From positions 151,954,344 to 152,018,343 of the forward strand of contig JAOWCC010000577.1 in assembly GCA_030867875.1 (NCBI GenBank): 64,000 bases of DNA, in the 5' to 3' direction. Below the pieces are notes generated by a model. The model saw nothing but the letters and a program-made list of their open reading frames with translations, was not told where the DNA came from and made no database searches. Below are positions 12,990-24,500 of the stretch, one piece after another. The position numbers were made by a program, and so were the translations under genes. The stretch comes from Actinernus sp. WN-2022. Taxonomy: Eukaryota > Cnidaria > Anthozoa > Actiniaria > Actinernidae. How positions within the stretch are numbered: the stretch's first letter is position 1; the number at the start of each line of letters is the position of its first letter.

Positions 12990-14441
12990 CGCAAAATATG
13001 ATGAATTGTCTGTTTCTCGCTACCAATTATTTGCCTCTGATCTGCCTTTAGCCTGATTTTCAGACGGTACGAGGTCGTCCGCTCACTTCCTCCCCCTCCC
13101 CGTCTGATGGACTTCATAGACTTTCGTGTTCCTGACGTCATAATGTCAACTAATCAGAGTTTACACTTTTGGCAAAGTCTGGAATTTAAGGAATGTGCTC
13201 GCATATTTTTCTGAATGGCGTTGGGGAAGAACTGAAATGTCACCAGGCAAGACAGTTAACCGCACCTCTCAAATGCTGCTTTTAGGTTGAAATAGGTATT
13301 GTAATTAGATCATTTATTGTAATTTTATTTTTCATAGGAAACCAACGTAATTGGCTAACGCTGTGTTGGTTCTCCTGGCCTCTATGTTTTGTTTGTTGTA
13401 TATTTTACTTTATTCTATTTTGTATCTTCTATTATGGCCGAAGTAAGTAAATAAAATAAATAAATAAATAAGTTGTAAAGTTTTCAGGATTTCGAAGCTA
13501 TATCCAGAGCAGAAGAAAGCATTGGAATCGTTCATTCATCGAAACGATGTGTTTGTGAATCTACGTACGGGCTTTGGTAAATCACTAATCTTCCTCCGCT
13601 TATAAATCTCATGCATTCAATAGATCTCAAACATTCTCCTAGGTTTTTGGCTTTTAGAAGACCAAATCTTTCATGGAATATTATGAATTTTGTGCAGGAG
13701 TGAACACACATACTGAGTATGTTATGGAAAAAGTTTCATGGCACTTGGGAGAATATTTATGTTTTCAGAATTATGAACACACTTCCGTAAGTTCATCCCG
13801 GGTTCATGTACGCGGCAATGGCATCTAAACTTTGCACAAAAAGTCCGGTTAAAACAATCTCTGATACCAAAAAACCTACACTAGGACAACTTTAGGGTCT
13901 TGTGTGACTAATCGGCATACATATCAAGCTTCAAAACGTTTTAAAAATAAAAGTAAAAACGTAAAAGTTCTAAGATTACAATAACAAACTTTACAGCATA
14001 GAATCGAGGCTGATATTTCTTGTATACATTCTCATACACTGTCCTGCAAATACTGCACGCAAACTTCCGTTTAAAAAGTTCCTGATCTCCAAAGAACCAC
14101 AGCAGCTCAAACAGGATACCATTCTGAGAAATCGAGAGAAGTTTGAAGCTGTAGAATGTTTTTTTCCAGTGCATGAAGGCTGATAGTTCCAACTAGTAAA
14201 AGCCGCTATTGCACGACTGTTCTACACTTCACGATTCAATTCTTACGCGTGTTCGTATTGGCTTATTGTAGAAACAAAGGTTGATGACGTCAGGAACATG
14301 AAAGTCTATGAAGTCCATCAGACGGGGAGAAGGAGGAAGTGAGCGGACGACCTCGTACCGTCTGAAAATCAGGCTAATCTGCCTTCGGCATCGGCAAATA
14401 ACTGGTAGCTCGCCACAGACAATTCATCATATTTTGCTCAG
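12990..14441. mobile_element. 1.4-kb inverted-repeat element with a helicase fragment
   Basis: Arms of about 150 bases (12990-13140 and 14283-14441) include GCCTGATTTTCAGACGGTAC and GGTCGTCCGCTCACTTCC inverted. The spacer holds a RecQ-like fragment at 13489-13605 and no intact gene. Confidence 0.7.
13489..13605 (+). pseudogene. RecQ-type helicase fragment (motif I region)
   Basis: After TTTTCAG the frame reads SKLYPEQKKALESFIHRNDV then LRTGFGKSLIF and stops. The Q-like LYPEQKKALE and Walker A TGFGKS are the start of a RecQ-family helicase core. Only 38 codons remain. Its place inside the inverted repeat suggests that it travelled with the element or was captured by it. Confidence 0.6.
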
Positions 14442-14752
14442 CCTCGTCCAATGATTGCTTAATATATACGATTTTAACATAGGTTCTATTTAAGATTATA
14501 TTCAATATTATTTCGATATTTTTAATTCTTATATAATTTTAATATTCCAACTTCGGGCACAGAACAAATTCCAAGCAGATGATTGCCTAATGGCAGTGCT
14601 CTATTGGTGACTACATGCATGCAGCTCGCAGTGCGTACAGTTGGAATATTAAAAGTTAGACTTTATGTTCGTGTTTTATTGACAAATACAGAGACACTTG
14701 CTGACTGCATTCATGTCGCACAGTCAGTGCGTGCCTGTATTTAAGCAATAGA

Positions 14753-14922
14753 CCACACATTTAAATGTGTTTACTGGCGAAATAAAGCACGCGGGATGTT
14801 GGGAGAACACAAGAAATGCTTATAATTCGCAAGCCGAAGGCACGTGATTTTCAAGCATTTCTTGTGTTCTCCCAACATCCCAAGTGCTTTATTCCGCCAG
14901 TAAACACATTAAAAATGTGTGG
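14753..14922. mobile_element. Foldback element with 75-base arms
   Basis: CCACACATTTAAATGTGTTT pairs with its inverse ending at 14922. The arms run through GGGATGTTGGGAGAACACAA to AAGCATTTC with only a few mismatches and a loop of about 25 bases. Confidence 0.85.
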
Positions 14923-16475
14923 TATATTTAATTGCTTTTATTAATGATATAACTACGACACAACGCAAGCAGGCGTGTCGATTTCTATGTGTTTACCGGA
15001 ACAATAGACCATTATGATAGATTTTTTGATTCTATAAGCCAATCAGAGCGCTCGTACTATCTGGGTTATATCATAATTGTTAATAAAACACGTCCACAAG
15101 TCCCTACCCTTAAATATTATAATAATAATGATAATAATTGCTGCCGCAGCGAGCGAGCCTGAAGCGAGCGATCAAGGCAGCAGTTCTAATCTGTAAGGGA
15201 AGAGGCCGGTCAAAACAATGGTACTCTGGCGGGACCCAATTTTGATGGAAAGGGGGTTGTACCCGGAACCCACCACCTATTTTGGCAAAATCTAGATTTT
15301 TGACCACAAATATCTTCTTGAATAAAATACTTATTGAAGAAATAACTATATTTCTAGCTTCTACAGGCAGAGAAGAAGATGTGTCTGCATTAAAATCAGG
15401 TATCTCTATTTGACAACGCGAGAAAATCACCCTCGAAAAAAGGGGTAGGGGGTATTACCCGCCACCCACCACCTCCCCTGACAAAATTGGGTCCCATTCG
15501 AAATAACCTCGATTTCTTTTTTTTGACCACAATGCATCACTTCTATTGTCTTTTTTACCACACTGCTTTGCAGGCATCTGATCGTCACGTGACATTACAC
15601 GAGGTGGAACCTGCATTGTTTGAGCTAACTACGTTCAAGCGTTCTTTAATGCATTTCTGTGTACGCAATCTTTGTGTAATCATGAATTTGTTGAAGTGTA
15701 GACGTGTAGGCGAACTCTTTCTAACTCTGTGTGAAATATCAGGATCTCTCCTGTTATCAAGATGGTGAGCAGCAAATAATTTTCTTCTCGGGCTTCGATA
15801 AAGTCAAAACATTTACGACTACATTCTCAATTACAGTTGATTTCCGGTATTTAAACTTCACCTGGGAGAACAGCAGTTTTTGTTGTGCCGGGAATCTTAG
15901 GAAAATGTCGGGAATTGGTAGGCTCAGGAAATTTATCGGGAGATCGTTGATATGTCGGGACAAAATGAAAATAAATAGCGACAACTTTTGAGTTACGCAC
16001 CACAGCTCAAAAAGGATTCAGTCGCACGATAGCCCCAAAACTACAAAATATATTCATCTAACACCTTGGCATTTTTATCACCCAGTAATCTATTTTTCCT
16101 GCCGAAGTGCTACTGTAGGTTCTCTTCTAATACACTTCCTTAACTGAGTGTAGCAGCATTCACTGCCTGTTAGGTATACTAGTTATAATAACATAGGTTC
16201 TTGATGCGCATTAAAAAATATCAATGCGCTTACTGAACGTCTGGTACTGCAGTTATTTACAACAATGGATAAATATATGAATAAAAAAGTATTTTTTACA
16301 ATCTAATGTGGATATAGAACTAACAACAAACATATGTAAGCTACTTTGAAATAATAGGTCTTAAGAGCAGATTTAAATTCAGAAACAGATTTACAGGACT
16401 TAATATGACCTGGTATTGAGTCCAGAGTTCAGGGGCAGCATAAGAGTAGTCGCGTCGGCCATAGGTGACAGTGGA
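14923..16475. other. No recognised gene
   Basis: Contains a direct repeat of CACCCACCACCT and GACCACAA words around 15240-15535, and CGGGAA-rich repeats at 15890-15960. No exon of the ephrin-fibrinogen gene could be assigned here, although its first exon should lie upstream of 18198. Confidence 0.45.
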
Positions 16476-16606
16476 AATGCAGATATACTATATAGTAATA
16501 CATTAAATGCAGCTATACTAGTAATACATTAAATGCAGCTATACTAGTAATACATTAAATGCAGATATACTTTAAATGCAGGTATGCTAGTAATACATTA
16601 AATGCA
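16476..16606. repeat. About 26-base tandem repeat
   Basis: Five variants of a unit containing TACTAGTAATACATTAAATG, head to tail, with small deletions. Confidence 0.85.
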
Positions 16607-16849
16607 GAAACCTCACAACCATTTTCATGTTGTTGATGTAAATTTTGATCAGGGTTTGACAACCTGGCCCCAGATAATGATATAATACGTATTGTCAGTT
16701 TGATTATCATTTCAGCGCAGTGCTCTAGCTTGCAAACACAAGAAACCCCAGCGAACTCGCTACCAAGTAAAATCATGACATCATACTTGTGCGCACAACT
16801 TGATAACGTGCAAACAATCTAATCGGAGTGATTGAAAGAGGCTTGACCG

Positions 16850-17070
16850 AGGGTCTGAATGGGGGGAGGAGGGTCTACATGTCAGTTGTCAGTTAAATTT
16901 TTGGCCATTTGTCAGTTGTCAGTTAGCCCTAGTTAATCATTACTAGAGAAAATTTACAATGTTTGACCCACAAACACCAAATTTGTCAGTTGTCAGTTAT
17001 TTTTCGGTTGTCAGTTGTCAGTTATTTTTAAGGCCGTTTGTCAGTAGGCAGTTAACCCCATTCAGACCCT
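16850..17070. mobile_element. hAT-like short element with TGTCAGT repeats, copy 1
   Basis: The termini AGGGTCTGAATGGGG / CCCCATTCAGACCCT are flanked by the 8-base duplication CTTGACCG (16842-16849 and 17071-17078), the hAT hallmark. The interior is an array of GTCAGTTGTCAGTT-like motifs. Confidence 0.85.
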
Positions 17071-17200
17071 CTTGACCGACTGACCAATCAGAACACTCGG
17101 TTTTCAAGATTAACATACTTGTGATTTCCGAAAATCCGACATTGAACCAACGTACCTATGTACGTATACAAATGTACTTATCACCAAATCTCGTGAATAG

Positions 17201-17325
17201 GCCATTTTGACGATGTTGCGGGTGCAGCTAGAACAATGGCTATCTGTTAAAAATAACACAAGGCGGGTTCTTAGAAGCTCGCGTCTATTGTTCTACTGAT
17301 GCGTGTGCAACATCGTCAAAATGGC
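17201..17325. mobile_element. 125-base palindromic element
   Basis: GCCATTTTGACGATGTTGC pairs with its inverse at 17307-17325, and CTAGAACAATGG pairs further in. Confidence 0.75.
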
Positions 17326-17851
17326 ACATGTGACCACAGGGAACCCAAGCGGGAAGCGCAAATGCACTCAATCAGAAGTTTCATGAAGTTCGGCGCTTTG
17401 CGCAGGTCGTGAGGTAACTATTATACTGACATTGAATTTCAGGCTTTTCATTACCTTTAGTACTCTTTGTAAACCACTGTGTTTCTATTTCTTTTACAAG
17501 GGTGGTCTCAATAAAGTTATTATTATTGTAGTTATTCATACCAAACTGGCTTAAACATGTTTATCTAAACAAGTTTAAAATAATACCTGTTCACCCCGCG
17601 TGCTTGCTCAATTGCGCTAAACTAGTTTCAAACTGACCAACAACAACAACAAACAAACATATAAAATTACACTGACCCGCAAAAAGATAAAGCTAATCGT
17701 GGCGGGCCGTGAATAATTAAACAGAAGAAGCTAATTTAATAAACAACCTGTTCTGTAATTTAACACTATCGTGATAGAGGCAAGATAAACTCTGTTTAAT
17801 TAACAGGTTTAATTGGTGTGAATAGGGTTCAGATAATGAATTAAACATAAA

Positions 17852-18177
17852 CAGGAGCCCATTACCAGGAGCATCCATCTCCCATACTAGGTCTGTGAGT
17901 CAACGTATGACCGGATTGAGCTATATTTAGAACAGATCTCACCGGAGTTCAGGTGCCCACACTTTGGGAATCCAATCAAACCATAGTCAGGACAATGCAG
18001 CGTTAGTAAAATCACCTCAAAGAACAATAGGTCATTCTTAATCTCGATAATTACGGCAAGCATATGCACGATCGCAGCAGAGTCAGAAGGCGGTTACCCG
18101 GGAAACATGTTCTAAAAATAGCTCAAACCGGTCATACGTTGACTAACGGGTATAGTATATATGGACGCTCCTGGTAA
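17852..18177. mobile_element. Inverted-repeat element, CAGGAGCCCATTACC family, copy 1
   Basis: Starts CAGGAGCCCATTACCAGGAG. ATTACCAGGAGC is inverted at 18160-18177. The subterminal GTCAACGTATGACCGG also pairs with its complement near 18135. It ends about 20 bases before the first ephrin exon. Confidence 0.8.
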
Positions 18178-18197
18178 TAAAATATTGCACACACCAG

Positions 18198-18505
18198 ATT
18201 CAAAAATGGAGCATCCCTGAGCGTTCTTACGATGTCAAAGATTAACTTCCTATGCCCGAACGCAGCCCTGATTCCCGCCAAGACACTACTCAATATTGGA
18301 TTGCATCAGATGTATGAGAATATATGGGTCGTCGACAAAGCTTCATTTGACTCTTGCACAGTAGATCTCAGCAGAAAGTTCCCTTATCAACGCATACTTG
18401 AGTGTAACACTCCGCTGACCCTTAAGTGCCACCTGATGGTGTTTCAACAGTTCAGCGCTACAGGTGGGCTGGAATTCCAGCCAGGAAAAGAGTACTATTT
18501 CATAG
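18198..18505 (+). CDS. Ephrin domain exon (N-terminal and central part)
   Basis: The acceptor is ACACCAG before 18198 and the donor is GTAAGT after 18505. The frame starts FKNGASLSVL, which matches the F-x-N-G that follows the NPK of ephrin N termini. The preceding intron is phase 2 and an A-ending codon is completed there, so a Lys as in NPK is possible. The exon holds three of the four ephrin cysteines, the YENIWVVDK strand and the EFQPGKEYYF strand. An inverted-repeat element ends only about 20 bases before the acceptor. Confidence 0.85.
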
Positions 18506-21500
18506 GTAAGTGGAGTCGACTGGCTTAAAAATTGATTTGGCTATTGATAAGTATCTATAACCAAATAAAGGGACATAAGGTCATGATAGGCCCTTTGCGA
18601 GACGTGGTCACGTGACGTTTTGCTTGTCAAAAAAGTGCTTATCAAGAAAGGATGAGGCAAGAGAACGAATCCCATGCCCCATGATAATTATTTGAAATAT
18701 ATTTTTAGTTTCACAACACGTGATGTAATCTAAGTTATTTTGATCTCGTTCTGGTAGGCTACCCTCGTTAGTGACCAACTGTTTATATCCGCGGGATCCT
18801 CATTGCATCGTTATAAACCACTTCTTGTCACAATAGCGCCTATTTACGCCAATCAGGTGTCTTTCCTACAATAACCGGGCTGTGTCCTATTATTCTGAAA
18901 ATTATCGTTGGAACAGACCCATCTCTTATCTCTTGTGCTAGTACAATATCATATGCCGATGCCAGGAATGAAAAGAGCGAGCCAAAATTAGTAAGGGTGT
19001 TTCATATCTTTAAACAGTAGGAACAGGAGCCCATTACCAGGAGCGTCCATCTTCCCCACTGTGTCTGTACCCCAACACAGAGGTAGATGAGGCTATTTTT
19101 AGCATTGCGTTTCGCGCGAAATAGAACAAAGGTAGGCTATTCTTAGCCAATCAGATAGCTAACGTCACTTCTCATTATCATTCTTCTCACTTTCAACGCG
19201 GGAATTCGAATTGCTGGTTTTCACTCAATCCCCAGAGATTCAAATGTTGGTGCCCCAACAAAAGAAGCTAACGAGGAATCTATTGTTTAAGGGCACCAAC
19301 ATGGCGGCAAACTCTTTTCGCGGGAATTTCGAATCTAAAAATAGCCTCATCTACTCCTGTGCTGGGGACCCAACCCATAACAGAGGAACGCTCCTGGTAA
19401 TGGGCTCCTGGTAGGAAGGGCAACTTTTTGAAATCTCAAAAGAGCTGATGAGGCTCGCTGGCACGGCTTGCGCAGGGCTATAAAACTGTCAAACGATGCT
19501 ATTCTAAAATAGATTATCTACAAAAAAAAGGAAATTATAAAATGGTAATTATGTTTAACAAATAGATTCCATTCTGCCGTGCGTCTGTCCTCTTATAGAT
19601 GCACAGGTGACGTCACGACACGTGGAGAATAAAGAAGTGCACCACGAGATGCAGTCGAGTGGCGTGACTGATCGAGATGCAGTCGAGTGGCGTGACTGAT
19701 CGAGATGCAGTCGAGTGGCGTGACTGATCGAGATGCAGTCGAGTGGCGTGACTGATCGAGATGCAGTCGAGTGGCGTGACTGATCGAGATGCAGTCGAGT
19801 GGCGTGACTGATCGAGATGCAGTCGAGTGGCGTGACTGATGTTCTCTTCACGTTTTGGTGTCGTCTGTACATCTATAAGAGGACAGACGCACGGCATAAT
19901 GAATCTATTTGTTTTATATAATGATCGCAAACTAAGTTTAAACTATAATAAAAACATCCAATCAAAACGAGTTGGGAAATTGGTTGCGCGCGCTCATGAC
20001 GCCAACCAAATCAGATCAAACGAATCCGCCTAATAATTGTTTTGGTCCGAAATTAACGCAACTAGTCCTTTATATTTCATTTATTTGTTTTAGCGACTTC
20101 TGACGGCAGCAAGGCATCTCTCAAATTGGGTTCCGGCGGACACTGCAGCAGTCATAATATGAAGATTGCTATCTACGTTTGTACTGGCTCAAGTGGTAAC
20201 TATGATGATTAAAATAATTAGATACTCCTTCAAAGTGTATAAAGTATTTATAGTCGAGCCTATAAGCGAATCTCGAAGTGAATAATGCTCCGCCTTCCAT
20301 AATATCTCTTCCAAACTATTTCCCTGTTTTTCCAAACTATATCATTTGAGTCAGACTCTCCGTATTACTCCAGTGAGACAAATAAAACCTTGTTGCAAGT
20401 ATATATGTCCTAAAGATTTGTGGTTTAACTTGCCCATTTGGGGATATTCTTTACTATTTCGGATATTTCTATTACTGATTGACCTACTGACACTGAAAAA
20501 GTGGCAAATCGAAATGGTAATTTTATTCGTAGTGGAACTTTAAACCAAAGTTTTAACGTATTCAAACTCTCCTTTCAACAATGTTGAAAGGCCATGTCAA
20601 ACGGATTCGACATCGTGTTCCCACAAATGCTGTACCAAATGAATGTTGAAATCGTTTGTTCAAGGCTTAAATTTTACAACATTGGTGCTGGATTTACAAT
20701 TTATCACACAATCAATCATAATAAGGTTTTAATAAGTAAGCTTTGAACAGCGCTTCGTTTTGCAGAATAGAGAAATTCAACTATAAGCCAAGGCCCAGTT
20801 AATTTGACTCATTTTTTCGGTCGTTGTTTCTTCAGATCCAAAATGTCAACCAGTCGTCCCTACGACACAAACTCCATTGACTTGTCCAACCCAGGCTCCG
20901 ATTACCACAGCTCCTACAACCATACCTCCTACAACCATACCTGCAACCACTACATCGCCACCACCAGTACTGCAGTGTGTGGGTAGGTACTTCAAAAGCT
21001 CATGGCTAACCATGTGGGATGCGCGTTTAAGAACTGATCAAACATTGAAGATCAGCAGGAAACGTTGCACTTATCGGCTAGCCTGCAAATACAACCGTCT
21101 CGTATGACGTTTTGCGGCCAGGATCTGGTTGCGTCATTTGATTGGCTCGCATATTAGACATATTAGCCAATCAAATGACGTCATGACCAGATCCTCGCCG
21201 CAAACCTCATCAGTATGGAATTTTTGGCCTCGAATCGCAGACGTCTCTCTTGGGGGACGCGTTTGATTGTGGCTCTCAATGCGAGACGGCTGTGTTCGCA
21301 GGCTAATTACGGGCGTGCAGACTTTACTTCTCGAATAAGCGAGTCCGGAGTTTTAACGAGACAATAAGAAAAACGCGTACGAGTACGGCCGGAGTCGGGA
21401 TAAATAATTCAGAAACTAAAGCCGAGGCTACGTACATACATACATCGGGGCTAATAGCTGATGCGTATACCTGTCACACAGAACACAATAATGAAATAAT

Positions 21501-24500
21501 TGATGTCTATATTTTAAAATGTACTAACGTAAGCGGTATTATGAAATAACCCAGAGGAATCTCGCACGCTGGTTGGCTGTAAACCGTGTTTGTATTGTGG
21601 GCATGCGATTGTGATTTTAATCAGCAAAACTGACAGAGATAGTTTGACTAGAATACAACGGCCTCAGTTGCTAAGAAAACATATCACTGACATTTGTCTT
21701 TTAAGTTATTTGTACGTAAAACACATAAACGGATAATAAGTCTAGTTTTCAACCAATTCTCCTGACAGACGACTAGAATGAGAAATCGAACTGGAGAGGG
21801 AAAAGCAACATTTCCATATGTCTCAGATTTAACCTCAAACTAAATGAAAGTTTTAAGTTTAGCAACAGTCCGCTAACTCCGTGAGTCCGACCGGCAATTT
21901 TGGCGTTGAAGAAGTCACGAAATAGTAAGGCCAATCATTCAGCCTGTTTGGTCTTAGATAATTCAGAGAGGATTTTTAGCTTTCTCCCATATATATACCA
22001 TAGCCGAAAAACCTGAATTTTGCAAACTACCATGTCTGGCAGTTGTGAAGTTATGAAACCAATTCAAACTTTCTGATTTTTCTCAGAACAAATTGGGCCT
22101 CAAACAAAATGTCAAAAACGACCTTTTCCCTCTTCCCTTGCACGCTAAGGCTCATCTCATTGGAAGGTCCCAACAACTAAATCTTTCCATTGATTTTGGC
22201 GAAAATAAGAGTTCAAATTTACTAAAAGCTGCTCCAAAGGGAGCATGTTTTCTCATGCACAGTCGACGACAAAAACACACGTTTCATACTAGACTGCGAG
22301 TTTTTCTTCCGTCCGTCCCTCACTCTCCTCGCCATTCCCGGGAATTCGTTTCAGACTCGGTCCTATTCCTCGCTCGGTTAAAATGAGTCTTATTAAATCA
22401 TGTTTGTGATCAATACACACGGGGACTGGTGACCAAGAAAGATAAAGGAACTTGCTCGCAGTCTACCCATTTCAAGTCCTCTATTCCTTGGCTTAAATTT
22501 CTGGAGAAAAACGTATTGAATTCTGAGTTATTCTTTTCGGGGAATGTCGTAAGTTTCAAAATAGAGCCACACAGAGAAGTGCCTTCGTTTCTCTCAATTC
22601 ATTATATTGGTATTTTTTGAGTGGTTATATTCATATATATGAAGGCTGTTTTCGTAAAAGCAGTCTTACCGCCTCAACCCCAATTTGAGCGCTAGTCCAG
22701 AGAAAAATATGCTCCCTTTGTCCATACGGTCTCGGTAACGTGTTTTATGAGCAAGCTTGATAACGCATTGATGTGAAGCGCTAGTGCTTCCACTTCAAAC
22801 CCTTTTCGTGTTAATGCCTTACATATACATACGTGTTATCACTTTTAAGGTCTTAGTGACATCCAAGCCATCACAAATCAGACCAATATACTCCCGTCGA
22901 TACACCAGGAAACGAGCAAGATCCCATTAATTATGGCTGCTTTACAAACCTTAACTGAACAACTCGATGAAGTGAGGGATAAGTTGGACAATTGTTCCAG
23001 CCCGTCTACCACGCCTGCAAGTACCAGTGCGCCTGCCACATTACCAACCACCAAACCAGGTAAAATAGCCTATAGAAACTTCTAAAATAGTTTAAATATC
23101 CAGAAATTTAGTCCAGAAGCTAATTATGGGTAGTACAGATCTTTTCAATCCGTTGCTAGGGGTTCGCACTCGACTTAGGAGGAAATTAAAACCAGGGCGA
23201 TTTTGCATCTCTACTCATTTTTTTCTTAGAATTACTCCGCTCTCCTAATGAAGAGTCAGACCTAAACCTTGGCTCAGCTAAAAATCCACAGAGATAGACA
23301 AATGCAAGAATGCTTGCTCTAATAGGTCAACATCGCAACCAATGTTCGTGATATCATAGTTTAATTTATTTAACACTGAAGAAAGAAGGTTGCGGAGTTC
23401 TTTCCATCAAAGTAATGGTATTAATTTCTTATTATGAGTTGTGCGCGATATAAAATCAGTTACTTAACGACGGGTCGAGACGTATCATTCACATAGAGCG
23501 GTTTTCGATTGAGTGTCGAAAGTAAAAAGTGATTGCTTTGGTTTTGCGTTTACTTACTAGCTTTTCTATTAGCTGTGAAAATCTGTGAAAAGGTGCAAAG
23601 CACGCTTTGTAACCCTCTGGGTTTTTAAGCTTAGAAAAATGCTCTTTTCCATTTTTTTATCTCATTATTATGTGCTTTATAATCTTGGCAATGGTTAAAT
23701 CGGAATCGGAATCTGTTTGGTAATTATCAGCCAATAAAGGTCTAACCTGAAACTAAACATTGGTTTGGTCAGTGAGGCAATCATTTTTTTTTTTTTTTTT
23801 TTTTGTATTTTGTCAATTTTTTTTTCCTGTATTACAAATTGATTTTACAAAAAAACGGATAACATAGACAAGCAGTACATAACATAAATAAAAAAATAAA
23901 AATTAAAAAAGCAATTTGACAAAGATACATCATTTTGTTATTTTAGCGAGAGTTATCGATATCCATGATTGCATTTCCTTTTCTTCATGATTGGTTCAAG
24001 TAAAACCATGCAATCACGAATTACTTCAGTTTTCTCTGTAATTAAGTTTGTTTTGGTTTTACGACACTCAATCGAAAACCGCTCTAAAAGCAACTTTTAT
24101 TTCCTGATACAGTTCTGAAAAACTGCAAAGAGCATTACTTAGCCGGAGAGAAAACAAGCGGTGTGTATCGCATCGCCCCCGACGGTCTTGGCGAGTTTGA
24201 AGTGTACTGTGATCAAACCACTGACGGTGGGGGGTGGGCTGTGTTTCAAAAACGCTTCGATGGCACCGTAGATTTCTACAGAACATGGAAGGATTATAAA
24301 TCTGGGTTTGGTACTCTAACGGGCGAGTTTTGGCTCGGACTTGACAAGATTCACCGGCTAGCTGTGACGCCTGTGACGTTAAGAGTGGACCTTACAGCTG
24401 CGGATGGAGAGAAGCGATTTGCAAAGTACACTGGGTTCAAAATTGGAGACTCTGCCAGCAAGTACAAGTTGACTTCTGGAACTTACTCAGGTAAAACAGT

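Noticed and set aside
12860..13051. 63-codon ORF (TARFLGCSEEEIVSMLDAKG)
   Set aside because: The composition is protein-like, but it runs into the arm of an inverted-repeat element, the possible donor after it does not match the phase of the helicase fragment, and no family was recognised.
15487..15768. Candidate signal-peptide exon for the ephrin-fibrinogen gene
   Set aside because: The frame ends in GTGAGC, but joining it in its phase to 18198 gives a stop codon, and its hydrophobic stretch is weak.
19645..19840. Regular 28-base repeats that look like a CRISPR array
   Set aside because: The units are directly head to tail with no spacers, in eukaryotic DNA, inside an inverted-repeat element.
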